Source: Asterias amurensis (lineage: Eukaryota > Echinodermata > Asteroidea > Forcipulatida > Asteriidae). Taken from it: DNA of 64,000 nt. Shown piece by piece: positions 22,428-33,596 of the stretch (within the stretch, counting starts at the first letter, position 1; each line of letters opens with the position of its first letter). The stretch covers positions 18,595,501 to 18,659,500 of the forward strand of contig NC_092650.1 in assembly GCF_032118995.1 (NCBI RefSeq), read 5' to 3'. Made by a program: the position numbers and the translations under genes. The notes beneath the pieces are model-generated. The model did no database searches. It worked only from the letters and a program-made list of their open reading frames with translations, and had not been told where the DNA came from.

Positions 22428-23336
22428 TTACATTATCCCGAAAATTGCCGCCGCAAGTGAGATGCAACATGTCAAGATGAGACTGCCAACGTGGGTTTCT
22501 GCTCCCCCAACGAGCTTTGAACCACAGGGCAGAGTGGTATCAACAACCACACAGACCGGCTTGTCGAAGGTGCAGTTATAGTCATAATTCATGAAACCGC
22601 CGAACGCCACAAATCGGCACATGTAAGTTTCGGCGGCATAATCATCAGAAACATCCACCTTGTGACTCAGACTATACTGAACTTCGGATTCAAGTTCTTG
22701 TTTGTTCCCCACCACGTCGCTTAGTTCGTCGCCGTCTTTCCAGAGCGAGAGAGACCCGTTCGTCCGCAGCACTCCGTCGGTGTCACTAGCCGAGCATTGA
22801 TACACCACCGACTCACCCTTCTTGGCCTTCCGAGCCACGTCTGCCGAACATTGCGGGGAGGGAGCGACCCAGCTAACCCGGAGAAGTTTCGACGGGACGA
22901 AGGAAACAAAGTCTGCTTCAGAAGATTGTTCCAGTCTACAGAAGAAGACGTACCCGTCGGAATCGTAGCGGTCAATGTCCCTGACCGTAAGCAGATATTC
23001 CACGGTATTCGAATTGACTTGGGCGAGGGTGATCTGCGAGAAGCGACCTCGGTCTTTCCCCGTGTAGACGAGCCGTTCGCCTTGCGAGATGATCACTCTC
23101 TCACCGGTACTGTTGTGTCGCTTCCACTCGAACGAGAAAGAATCGATAGGGGGCCCCGATCGAGTTGTCACCCGGCACTTTGCGATGGCCGTTTCCCCCT
23201 CTCGAAACACATACGACGTTGCCGAGGTCCTGTCAGCTCGCAGCCATTCTAGCTCGTAGAAATATGACCCTGCTCGGACACAAAGCAGTTGGCTGACATG
23301 GAGCAGAAAGACCACTAAAATCTGTTTTCCTGTCAT
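22428..23336 (-). CDS. Two-Ig-domain surface protein, probably GPI-anchored (unit A)
   Basis: This is an intronless ORF of 302 residues. Residues 1-22 form a signal peptide (MTGKQILVVFLLHVSQLLCV). Ig domain 1 has Cys54, Trp71 and the DSDGYVFFC motif ending at Cys133. Ig domain 2 has Cys181, Trp199 and AETYMC ending at Cys240. Extra cysteines at 163, 255, 262 and 271 suggest further disulfides. N-glycosylation sites are at 75, 193 and 254. The C terminus is a small-residue stretch (GGAE) followed by about 18 hydrophobic residues with no charged tail, which fits a GPI attachment signal better than a signalling receptor. I recognise the fold but not a named orthologue. It is divergent from the lectin gene at 26298. 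An adhesion or immune-recognition role is inferred. Whether a 5' non-coding exon exists is unknown. Confidence 0.85.
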   Translation of the reverse strand: MTGKQILVVFLLHVSQLLCVRAGSYFYELEWLRADRTSATSYVFREGETAIAKCRVTTRSGPPIDSFSFEWKRHNSTGERVIISQGERLVYTGKDRGRFSQITLAQVNSNTVEYLLTVRDIDRYDSDGYVFFCRLEQSSEADFVSFVPSKLLRVSWVAPSPQCSADVARKAKKGESVVYQCSASDTDGVLRTNGSLSLWKDGDELSDVVGNKQELESEVQYSLSHKVDVSDDYAAETYMCRFVAFGGFMNYDYNCTFDKPVCVVVDTTLPCGSKLVGGAETHVGSLILTCCISLAAAIFGIM

Positions 23337-23978
23337 CCTGATTGCGCCTTTTATAGTGTTGTGTTTACCAAGTTTTTTAAGTTCGACGCTTGTTGATGGG
23401 CTTTAGGTAGTTCTTCCACGGGCAGCTTGGAGAAATTTCTCCGAGTTATTGACAGTTTAACATCCACTGCACCCAAAGGTTCTACGAGATTTAAATGAGG
23501 AATTTGCTTGTAACTCCCTTGGTGAGTAACACATCCCTGGACGGTTCGTAGCTTGAATGCTGGAAACGGTTGGACTTTCAAAACAGGAAAACAGTTTGAA
23601 AGCCTTTTAAAAGGACAGCCTCATTCACTGGATAGCATTGTGCACAACGGTTTCTTTCATTCTTCTGTCCCTGATTTTCTTTTAGCCTTTACTATAAGTG
23701 GATGGCAGATTTGACGCTCGGGTACACAGAATAATTAATCAGCCCACGTCTATCGTCATCAACATGTATCTGTTGGTATACATGCCAGTTCAGCCATGGA
23801 GGAAGATTTTCTTCATCCATGGTTCAACCATGCGTACAAGCTCTAAGGTTCTGAGAGTATGTGCTTCTAGCTCTATGGTTTTTGTGAATCATTCCTCAAT
23901 GGTAACACCTGCCACTAAAATCAGATTTGAGATACCATGAAGATATGGATATGTATCCAAACACACCGACTTGCCGTC

Positions 23979-24140
23979 CGTGTGAAAGTCATCGCAAGTT
24001 GCGACGCATCGCAGGTTTTGCGATGCGTCGCAGACCTAAGACACGCCGCGGCTGCGACGAGTTCGCAACTTACGACGTGTAACCGGTCGCAACTTGCACT
24101 TGCGACGCGTCGCAGCGCTTCGTGAAATCGGGGGCTGGGC
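23979..24140. repeat. GC-rich segment present only in unit A
   Basis: It is rich in TGCGACGCATCGCA-type inverted units (for example GCGACGCGTCGCAG). Unit B has only a short replacement (TTTAACCGTCCAGG) at 34242, so this is an insertion in A or a deletion in B after the duplication. Confidence 0.7.
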
Positions 24141-24776
24141 TGCGTTACTCACAAAGGACCGTCACAAGCATTTTACTCATTTAAATCTCGTATAATCCTT
24201 GGATGCACTGGATGTTGACTGCTTTCTCAGCTGTCAATAACAAAATAACAAAATTATTGTTTATAATTCAGTCAGTTTGGTTGGAAGTAACTTGAGTATG
24301 CTTGTTTTGATTAGCAGCCGGGAGTGAAGGCACATGGTGGAGGTTTTAGACATGTGATGCAGAAAGTAATTCCAGCACCTTGCGTTTTGAAGCGTAGCTA
24401 AACTCCCCTGTAGCGTATTTGGGCAGTGTGTTATAGTTGCAACTGCATTTAATAATTATTTTATTTTTACGGTCAGAGCTTTTTTTAACGTAGTTTTTTT
24501 AATATATATATACATGTAGATAAACAACCTTGAGTCTGCATAACACATAGAATAGATCTATCAGATGATATAATATTAAGATGATATAACTTGAACTGAG
24601 CATGATTCCAATCATTTACCAACTATCTATCCAACTTCAACTTCATTACACACCTGTTTGTTTTCCAGAGCTTTAATCCAAAGTAAAATTACTAAAACAA
24701 GTTTTAAAGGCAGTGGACACTAATGGTTATTACTCAAAATAACCCAAATCCATGCCACTGTGTAGACATGCCTGGG

Positions 24777-24905
24777 GTGGATTTCACAAAGAGTTAGGAC
24801 TAGTCTTATCTCGAGTTCGGACCAGTTACTCGTCCTAACTTGGGACTATCCATGCAATTTGCATATCTCCTAGGACTAGTCCTAACTCGTTGTGAAATCG
24901 ACCCC
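24777..24905. repeat. Palindromic element, TTTCACAAAG family
   Basis: The ends read GGTGGATTTCACAAAGAGTT and the inverse GTGAAATCGACCCC, with GGACTAGTC in both arms. Other members are 28794-28932, 41427-41580, 48051-48140 and the unit B counterparts. Confidence 0.7.
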
Positions 24906-26297
24906 TGTACATCTTCTGTGTGACTTGAGGTTTGAAATCCTCTCTAATGTTCAAATTCTACTTTTCCAAGCAATGTGCAAATCCTCCCCAGGAGCTTCTT
25001 TGTATTCTAGTCTATATAACATCAACCTCATTCCCAGGGGTGATCGATCTCGTCGCGCCATTTTTTCCCAGCATGCATTGCTCGATCATAACCCCTGGAA
25101 GTGTAACTTCCAAAATATCCGGCAACATTAAACAATGCACAAATCGGATCACAACCTTTTGCACAGGTGCTTCTTTGTTTTAGTAGCGGCGCGGCGGCGC
25201 TGGAATATTTTGCTAGTTAGACGGTTGGACGTTTAACATCCGATAATTCGCACGTCAAACATGTACCAGAAATTACTGGTTACAAATTCAAAAATGTGCA
25301 CAAAACCGTTTGAGATCTATACACTTTGTATGGTCAATATGGCCGGGTACCAATTTTACAGAATGATAAAGGATGACCTAATTCTCACTAAGCATCATCA
25401 CCTTGACCCGACCCCATGGGGTTTTAATATTTCAAAATTATATGTAAACAATTTATCATTGCACTTAAACACTCTGTAATGCAGAAGCACTTTACGACCA
25501 CGGATGTTTCATCGTAAATAAAACTGGTACGGAGTCCATATAGGGACAGTTAAAATATTTGATTTTCTTTCTTAAATAATGAAAAAAATATATATGTTAT
25601 TTTAGTCCCTGACCTCATCGTACCATTTTATTCCCTTGTAGTATGTTTTCGTTCCCTCAATTTCGATAGAACGAATTAACATAGCATGACCAACAACAAT
25701 CATAAAATCGAAAAACTCTTTCGAAGTAAAAGTTTAATGGAGCAAAACAATATTCAAAGGAACGAAATAGTACTTGAGGGAGCAAAATAGTATTTCGAGG
25801 TGACCAACTTATCTTTTGAGGGAACAACATCTTAGGGAACAAATTTATTTCATTCAACAACAAAATACTGTCCCTCTTTGGGCTCCGTACTAATGTCACG
25901 ACCTTGGTCATTATTTGCTTCCGCATGATTTTTGTATTGTTACTTCTAAGTTTCTTTTAAGTACCGATATCCCTATGGGGGCTCCGTAGAATAGCTAGTA
26001 GAATAGCGTGCCATACGTTTGTTTTTCGTGACAATTAAGTGGCGCCATTAAGTCTGAGGAGGCACCGGACCGACTGCTTTACCTTTTTGCACTCTATCGT
26101 TTCTGTGACAACGAATACTTTATTAATACTCTAGTATTATCATACAAGAGCAACTGGCTTTGTGTTAACCCTGTAGACCCAAAACATTTATGTAGGTATC
26201 TTTGGCAAGACCATTACTTTGCCTCATTGAATGGTAGATAGTATTGATAGACCAGACCGCCACCTACGTGGCCAGTTTAGCAAGGCAGATGTGCAAG

Positions 26298-27125
26298 ATG
26301 GCATGTCGAGTTATTGCGGCAACTTATTACATTTTAGTTTATTTGGCGGTTATCATCACGGTAACAAAAAATGTCTTTGCATCGAGAGGGTGCCCTTACG
26401 GATGGGTGCCTTATGCTGATTCTTGCTACTTGGGTCTGGATGGATCCTTGAAGGGCGACTGGTCAACTGCCGTGATGCAGTGTGACCGTAACAACGCATC
26501 TATGATGGTCCCAAGCTCAGATGGCGAAAATGAATTCATACTCAGTTCGTTTCAGCACCATGGAAATCCATTCGGCATTTGGATTAATTGCAATGACGCT
26601 GAAGTTGAAGGTGAATGGAACTGCATCGAGAATGGTAAATATCCTACTGAATATCGGAAGTGGGAGCCAAACCAACCAGATGACGATGACTGGCAAGGCG
26701 ATCAAGATTATGGCTTTATGATAACCCGTGATTACAAGGATAAACCTGACACGCTAGGCTATTGGGGTGATGTGTGGAAAGGCTATGACTTATTCATCGT
26801 CTGTGAACGCCCTCACCAAGTCAGCTGTGGTCAGTCCGCTATGGACGTGTACTGCCTGGCAGTAGATGAGTCTACTGGTCACTTCGTGTCTCGCTGTCTC
26901 TTCGGCCACACCCTGGACCGATATCCAACGGACACAGTAACTGCCTGCAGACGACGATGTATGGAGCGCCAGGACTGTCTCTCATTCAACATCAAGCGAG
27001 GTTCGTCTACCACGCCCCATGTTTGTGAGCTCAATAACGCCACTCGCTACCAAGTCTCAGAGGAATATTTCCAAGAGAGTGTCGGCTGCTTTTATTTTGA
27101 TTTCACATGTTTCCATTTGAACTGA
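26298..27125 (+). CDS. Secreted C-type lectin with PAN/apple domain (unit A)
   Basis: Intronless, 275 residues from the ATG at 26298, whose context (A at -3, G at +4) is better than the in-frame ATG at 26289. Residues 1-28 form a signal peptide. The C-type lectin domain (about 32-171) opens with CPYGWVPYADSCY, has Cys62 and Cys169 as the long-range pair, and ends FIVCERP. EPN at 123-125 and WGD at 156-158 are at the sugar/calcium positions, EPN pointing to mannose-type ligands. The usual short disulfide before WND is missing, and Cys98 and Cys109 may replace it. Residues 177-271 form a PAN/apple domain with Cys200, 217, 221, 227, 243, 264 and 271. An extracellular glycan-binding, probably immune, role is inferred from the family. 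The 5' UTR is not defined. Confidence 0.88.
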   Translation: MACRVIAATYYILVYLAVIITVTKNVFASRGCPYGWVPYADSCYLGLDGSLKGDWSTAVMQCDRNNASMMVPSSDGENEFILSSFQHHGNPFGIWINCNDAEVEGEWNCIENGKYPTEYRKWEPNQPDDDDWQGDQDYGFMITRDYKDKPDTLGYWGDVWKGYDLFIVCERPHQVSCGQSAMDVYCLAVDESTGHFVSRCLFGHTLDRYPTDTVTACRRRCMERQDCLSFNIKRGSSTTPHVCELNNATRYQVSEEYFQESVGCFYFDFTCFHLN

Positions 27126-27251
27126 AGGAACATGAATTTGATGGTGACTCCTGCATTCAGTGAAATTTTACCGAATACGTTGAAAGGTGGAAATTCTCCC
27201 GATCGCTGAAAATAGAAGACAACTTGTTTTTTTTCTAAAGCGGAGCAAGTA

Positions 27252-27284
27252 AATAAAACTGTATTTCGCCCCGATTTGAATAAA
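27252..27284 (+). terminator. Poly(A) signals of the unit A lectin gene
   Basis: Two AATAAA hexamers (27252 and 27279) lie 127-159 bases past the stop. They are repeated in unit B. Confidence 0.65.
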
Positions 27285-28654
27285 ATACACAGAACAACAT
27301 TTTCGCCCTTATATTAATTTGTGTATTAACTTTCATCTGGCTGCAAGAGAACAACACTATTGCAAGGGATGGCAGACAAACACTACTCGCCATGAACAAA
27401 AGTTTCCGCCCATTTTGATGAAACGTTTTCTTGGATGTAATTTATTCAACCGATTATGGAGCAACCTGATGAAGGGAACTGTTTCAAGAACGCTGAACTA
27501 TGTTGATCTCATCTGCCAATCCAGCTTTTCATTGGAAACAAGCCGTGCGTGCGAGGACTCCCCTCGAGGAAGGCCAGTCTCGACTACTGCACTGGGAGTA
27601 ATACAACAAAACTATTAGCATTTTCCCTAATGAACAGAACGACAAGACATTCTCAAATCATTTTCAGTTTGAATGGTTATTTTCCTTTGCCGATCTGGCC
27701 ATTGACAATTACAACAGCTATAGCTATAGTTGAGGAAGACCGCAGCATAAAACTTTATACTCGCCGTGACAACGAGCCTTCGCCCTAGATGCCACCGTTC
27801 TCAATGTTCCCCCTTCTTTTTGAACCATGCACGTCGGTTATGCTTGCTCGTCCTAAATAATCTCTAACCTAATTGAAATCTAACTGTGTGGAATTATTCT
27901 ATAAACAAAACCCCACCCACTTTTGGACAGAACAAGGGAGGGGCTACTACTGAATAATATTAACACCCCCCCCCCCCCTCCTTAGCCAACAGGGTCGTAT
28001 AGATAGTTCCCACATGACGTAAATCGGCCATCTTTACGGGCAATTTGGAACACATAGCCATGTGTTTTGCGCGAGAAAGGCGTGCAGCACGCGCAGAATT
28101 CACAAAACTCGTTGCCTGATTGGTTAGTAAACAGCGTGGTTGTGTTAATAAACTGAGCGCTTGACGCGCCTGCAAGCTTAAATGCAATTTGCCCGTAAAG
28201 ATGGCGTCTATTGCAACTTATCTATTTCATATAGGGCTACTTAACGGCCGGTTTTGTGCAAATTTTCCGAGTTTCAATTTCATAGGGCTGCTTGCTGACC
28301 GTAAGCAGAAACATACATGGGACATAACCGCTCCGGGTTTCCGGCGACATTAAAAAATGCAACCATCTTTTGGTACACAACTTGTACATGTTGGTAGGAC
28401 TGTACTTCTAAATCTCTCTATAATACAATCGAACCATATTAAGAAACAAAATGTTTTCTCGAAAAGTAAAGCATTTCGTGGAATAATATTTAAAGTCACC
28501 TGGAAGTGGTATTTTTTCAAAATAAAGCTTTTGTCACTAATATATGTGTTTTGATGAGTTGAATGTGAATAAACAGTTAACTAAGGTTTTAAAAAATCAG
28601 TTCTTATGTTATTTACAAATTTAAGAGTAGAACCCGACCCGAGAGGGCGCTGTT
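27285..28654. other. Unit A, region downstream of the lectin gene
   Basis: No supportable gene is seen. A C homopolymer of about 16 bases lies at 27965-27980. Short inverted segments near 28000-28230 repeat GCCATCTTTACGGGCAA against AGATGGCG. The matching unit B stretch is 37410-38778. Confidence 0.5.
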
Positions 28655-29070
28655 CGTGACGTCAATCGAGGCAGACTTTGCCTGTAATGCGTATAGTAAA
28701 CACAATTGCAAAGTACATGTACGGACCAAGTCGTGAGTTTGTACGTTTCAAAAAAAAAAAATTGTTTTTTTTCCGGCAATGCCGACCAGGGCTCGATTTC
28801 ACAAAGCAATAAAATCCATCGTAAGACAAATTTTCAGTATCACCATAGTGATTTGCATTGTGACATCACACTTTACTAAGCAACTACGACTGATTTGCAG
28901 TTGCGACCAATTTTAGCTCTTTGTGAAATCGACCCCAGGTGTATTGCTGCTGAATGCAGAAAAACACTTTTTGAAATGTACCAACTCACGACTTGGACGT
29001 ACATGTACTTTGCACGTGTGTTTACTATACGCATTGCAGGCAAAGTCTGCCTTGAATGACGTCACAAAAG
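28655..29070. repeat. Large inverted repeat with a second palindrome nested in its loop
   Basis: The arms start at GTGACGTCAATCGAGGCAGA and end at the inverse, TGACGTCAC. They share the GCGTATAGTAAACACA and AAAGTACATGTACG blocks. A TTTCACAAAG-family palindrome (28794-28932) sits in the loop. The outer right end is exactly where unit A stops. The unit B copy is 38779-39194. Confidence 0.8.
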
Positions 29071-29670
29071 AGTAAAGTAATAGAGTAAGGAAGAGATGGT
29101 TTAACTCATGGTTCAACCCGATCGAGTTCAACTCTGTGTAATGGTATCATAGAGCTATATAATGAGCTGCGTTTTTTTAGAGGTGTTGGCCAATTGGCTC
29201 GGTTAATTTTAAAAAGCAGTTATTTAAAAACAATAATTAAAATAGAAATTTTATTGTCATACACGTTTAATAATATTTTTAGTCTTGTCCTATTGGAGAT
29301 GTGATAGCACTCCTTATTGCCAACAAAACGTATATATGTATTATATTAGTTTATGTTAACATTTCCACTTGAATATTTAATGTGAAACTAACTAGAAATA
29401 CTTTATGAATGTAATTATCTTTACTGCCATTTGTTATTATTTATATATGCACAGTATCACTTACTTCAGATTGCAATTAAATAATTATATCACCTGTTGG
29501 TTAACTGAATGTAGTTTGTAAGTTGACTGTTTTTGCTTGTCGAGACACTATGGCCGTATCGGAATAGACTTATCTATCGCAACTTCACAAACCGAGATTT
29601 TGCCAACTGAGGCTGTAAAACTATAGAAAGTTAAAACCAGATAGACATAGTTTGTAAATGCTACGACAAT

Positions 29671-30076
29671 TTAAAGATTGGACACTATTGGTAACTGTCA
29701 AAGACTAGCCTTCTCACTTGGTGTATCCACTACCTCCATGGTGTATCTCAACATATTTATAAAATAACAAACCTGTAAAAAACTGAGCTCAATCGGTCGT
29801 CGAAGTTGCGAGATAATAATGAAAGAAGAACAAAAAAACTTGTCACACGAAGTTGTGTACTTTCACATGCTTGATTTCGAGACCTCAAAATCTAAATCTG
29901 AGGTCTCGAAATCAAAATCGTGGAAAATTACTTCTTTCTCGAAAACTACACTACTTCAGAGGGAGCCCGTTTCTCACATTGTTTTAAACTATCAATCTCT
30001 CCCAATTACTCGTTACCGAGAAAGGTTTTATGCTAATAATTATTTTGAGTAATTACCAATAGTGTCCACTGCATTT
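29671..30076. repeat. Family Q foldback element, unit B copy 1
   Basis: It is the duplicate of 19415-19816, with a few substitutions and a small insertion near 29830. Confidence 0.8.
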
Positions 30077-30706
30077 AGTACAAAGAATTTGGTGGAAACA
30101 AATCAACAAATCGTAAGATCTTTCAGCTCATGAATCTTGTCAGAAAAAAATGTTGATTGGTTTTTTAACGCGATTGATAGTTTTGTCATTTCGACCGACC
30201 ATGCCCAACCGACATACTTTGTTGATACAGATAGGCCACGCCCCTTGACAAACTGCTGCGACTGCAGCTACGACGGCTGATGCTAAGGGCTAAAGACGTC
30301 CTATACTTCAAGATACTATGACGCGCCAATCCAGCCTAAGCCAAAGTCGCCAAATCAAACACGGCCCATCATTTATAGGTTTTTCTATCGCAACTTTACG
30401 GCCCGAGTTATTTTGCCAACCGAGGTTAAAAAAAACTACGGAGAGCCAAAAATGCGAAGTAAATACAGATTGCCATGAATTTGTAAGAATTATGCACAAT
30501 CATGTTAAAAACTCGTGTTGTTGAATATTTTGGAAACAAAGTAACCATAAAGGGAGGTATTTTATCAGGTTGTTGAAAGTTTGCAGATGACTCCGATAGA
30601 CCTAATAGCTCTTAGGCCTAATAGCTCTTGTGATAATATTGTGTCTACCTTTTCCACACACAAAAATATATATGAGAAAGAGTTCGGGCGTGTTTTATCT
30701 TTCTAA

Positions 30707-31097
30707 TTAAAGGCAGTGGAAACTATTGGTAATTACTCAAAATAATTTTAAGCATAAAACCTTTCTTGGGGACGAGTAATGGGGAGAGGTTGACGGTATA
30801 ACACATTGTGAGAAACGGCTCCCTCTGAAGTGCCATAGTTTTCGAGAAAGAAGTAATGTTCCACGAATTTGATTTCGAGACCTCAGATTTAGAACTTGAG
30901 GTCTCGAAATCAACCATCTAAACGCACACAACTCATTCGTGTGACATGGGTGGGTTTTTTTCTTTCATTATTATCTCGCAAGTTCGAAGACCGATTGAGC
31001 TCAAATTTTCACAGGTTTGTTATTTTATGCATATGTTGAGATACACCAACTGTGAAGGCTATCTCTGACAACTACCAAAAGTGTCCACTGCCTTTAA
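30707..31097. repeat. Family Q foldback element, unit B copy 2 (reverse)
   Basis: It is the duplicate of 20446-20836 and is bounded by TTAA. Confidence 0.85.
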
Positions 31098-32090
31098 GGC
31101 GTCTGAAAGTACACAATGCCGTGCCACAATGGTGTTGTTTCTTTAATTGTTTTCCGCCTGCAACTTCGATGACAATTTGATCCCACATGTCCACAGGTTT
31201 TGTTAATGTGTTTTAGTACATGAGGATACACCAAGTGAGAATACTTGTTCTATTAGCCCACCAACAGTACCACATATACCGTATTATAAAATTACTAAAA
31301 TGATCCGTAATTTCATGTTCAAGAAAAACAATTTAGTTATGCACAATCACATACAATCCACACACGTAACAGCCTAGTTGGTGGTTTTTCCAATAAAGTA
31401 TTTTATTTTATTTTATTGATATAGCAATAAATGAGGTTAACGTTTAACGGTCCATGTTATATTTTAATAAAAACTACAGTATGTATAATTATAATAAGTA
31501 CTTTATAATACAAACGTTATATTTAAGAGTTATGTAGTGCCATGAGGTAGATGGCCTTATTATAGCTTTCGATCTAAACCGGACTTTCGTCAGAGGTATG
31601 GTAATAGTAATATACTATAGGTTTTCTCGGTCAAATTCGGCACATCAGCAGTCAATTTCATTTTCATGCGTTCGAATTAAAGCTGTTTTGCCTCTCCAGT
31701 TGTTATTGCGTTTCAAATTCAGAATTCGGCCATTAAATTTCGTTTTGAGTCGAGTCAAATTCCTTTAGCACTCTGTTCAATTTAGCCCATCGTCATTCTT
31801 TTTCGTGACACACACGCCTCAAGAATTTGAATGCTGCTTTGATGAATTGTTAAATTGAATGACAATTTTTTTAAGTCGAATTACGCAACATTACATTTGA
31901 CTAATCACAAAACGAAATCGAATGACCCTTTTGAGTAGCATTCGATTTTGCGCGAAATAGAATAGCTTGGTGGTTAAATTGGCTGCTCTTGTTCCGAAGT
32001 TGACCGAGAAAACCTATATGTACTTTATAAAAACGTTATATTGTTTAAGAGTAATATAGTGCCAATAGTGCCGTGAGGTAGATGGCCTTA

Positions 32091-32118
32091 GCTTTCGATC
32101 CAACCGGACCTTCGTCAG
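32091..32118 (-). ncRNA. Hammerhead-ribozyme-like core (unit B, second)
   Basis: It is identical in core and stem II to 21831-21858. The first motif of unit B is at about 31565-31593. Confidence 0.4.
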
Positions 32119-32687
32119 AGGTATAGTAATAGTATAGTAGTTATATATTTCCAATTTAAACAAAAAATTAAGTTATTGTCCCAATTGCACCGTAAAGCAC
32201 CGTAGTTTACGTTAGTGTTAGTAAACAATTTAAAACCAAACTTTCATTGCTAAATCATTAGGGTATTTTCGAAATAACTTGGACCCCGGGCCCCAGGCTT
32301 TTTTATCTCCATAACCATTTATTTTTAAATCACACCTTCGACGCTTCAGAGATCGTCAGCGACTGCCGAAATTGCTTCCTTATTATCTTAGTACATGTTT
32401 TGCAAGTTTGAATGCCATTTGTTTTAACAAGGTATTTCTCGATTTTGTTTTCGACATTATAATGGTACATTTTCTTATAAAATGCAATTTCTTCACATAG
32501 GCCTACCGACCGACCGCAATGACGGGACGGTAAATCTAATATTAATAAAATATATAAATTGTAAAAACATAATTTTATCAGAATGGGTGCTTTTATTTTA
32601 ATACAATGTAAAGCAGACGGGCTTAATTATCTCACACACTTGTAATTTAAAGTTTCAAAATCACAGTTCAGTGTAACTGTTATTCTC

Positions 32688-33596
32688 TTACATTATCCCG
32701 AAAATTGCCGCCGCAAGTGAGATGCAACATGTCAAGATGAGACTGCCAGAGTGGATTTCTGCTCCCCCAACGAGCTTTGAACCACAGGGCAGAGTGGTAT
32801 CAACAACCACACAGACCGGCTTGTCGAAGGTGCAGTTATAGTCATAATTCATGAAACCGCCGAACGCCACAAATCGGCACATGTAAGTTTCGGCGGCATA
32901 ATCATCAGAAACATCCACCTTGTGACTCAGACTATACTGAACTTCGGATTCAAGTTCTTGTTTGTTCCCCACCACGTCGCTTAGTTCGTCGCCGTCTTTC
33001 CAGAGCGAGAGAGACCCGTTTGTCCGCAGCACTCCGTCGGTGTCACTAGCCGAGCATTGATACACCACCGACTCACCCTTCTTGGCCTTCCGAGCCACGT
33101 CTGCCGAACATTGCGGGGAGGGAGCGACCCAGCTAACCCGGAGAAATTTCGACGGGACGAAGGAAACAAAGTCTGCTTCAGAAGATTGTTCCAGTCTACA
33201 GAAGAAGACGTACCCGTCGGAATCGTAGCGGTCAATGTCCCTGACCGTAAGCCGATATTCCACGGTATTCGAATTGACTTGGGCGAGGGTGATCTGCGAG
33301 AAGCGACCTCGGTCTTTCCCCGTGTAGACGAGCCGTTCGCCTTGCGAGATGATCACTCTCTCACCGGTACTGTTGTGTCGCTTCCACTCGAACGAGAAAG
33401 AATCGATAGGGGGCCCCGATCGAGTTGTCACCCGGCACTTTGCGATGGCCGTTTCCCCCTCTCGAAACACATACGACGTTGCCGAGGTCCCGTCAGCTCG
33501 CAGCCATTCTAGCTCGTAGAAATATGACCCTGCTCGGACACAAAGCAGTTGGCTGACATGGAGCAGAAAGACCACTAAAATCTGTTTTCCTGTCAT
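32688..33596 (-). CDS. Two-Ig-domain surface protein, probably GPI-anchored (unit B)
   Basis: This is the duplicate of the gene at 22428-23336, with the same length and no breaks. It differs at R36G, L115R and L151F (Ig domain 1 and the inter-domain region) and at T281I and V283S, just before the hydrophobic tail. I saw one silent change in the coding region. All domain cysteines, tryptophans and glycosylation sites are kept, so both copies look functional. Confidence 0.85.
   Translation of the reverse strand: MTGKQILVVFLLHVSQLLCVRAGSYFYELEWLRADGTSATSYVFREGETAIAKCRVTTRSGPPIDSFSFEWKRHNSTGERVIISQGERLVYTGKDRGRFSQITLAQVNSNTVEYRLTVRDIDRYDSDGYVFFCRLEQSSEADFVSFVPSKFLRVSWVAPSPQCSADVARKAKKGESVVYQCSASDTDGVLRTNGSLSLWKDGDELSDVVGNKQELESEVQYSLSHKVDVSDDYAAETYMCRFVAFGGFMNYDYNCTFDKPVCVVVDTTLPCGSKLVGGAEIHSGSLILTCCISLAAAIFGIM

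Larger units (their letters stand above)
23337..26288. other. Unit A, region between the divergent Ig and lectin genes
   Basis: This shared upstream region of about 3 kb probably holds both promoters. It contains an inverted repeat (arms about 23453-23545 and 24130-24215), the GC-rich segment 23979-24140 unique to this unit, and a TTTCACAAAG palindrome at 24777-24905. TATAAAA at 23349-23355 (minus strand) is only 13 bases from the Ig start codon. No further gene is supported. Confidence 0.5.
18830..29070. repeat. Tandem segmental duplication, unit A (~10.2 kb)
   Basis: From ATAGAGTAAGGAAGAGATGG to TGACGTCACAAAAG this unit is repeated at 29080-39194 with only scattered substitutions and a few indels. 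It contains one Ig-domain gene (minus) and one lectin/PAN gene (plus). The largest difference is about 150 bases near 23980-24140 that are absent from unit B. The low divergence implies a recent event, a segregating allele, or an assembly artefact that still needs excluding. Confidence 0.95.

Noticed and set aside
22797..23252. 151-codon plus-strand ORF opposite the Ig gene (and its twin at 33057)
   Set aside because: It is the antisense shadow of the Ig coding region and shares its GC-rich composition; no domain.
23349..23355. TATAAAA just upstream of the Ig gene start codon
   Set aside because: It is 13 bases from the ATG, so normal spacing would start transcription inside the coding region, and no later in-frame ATG precedes the Ig domains. 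Probably fortuitous unless the 5' end is incomplete.
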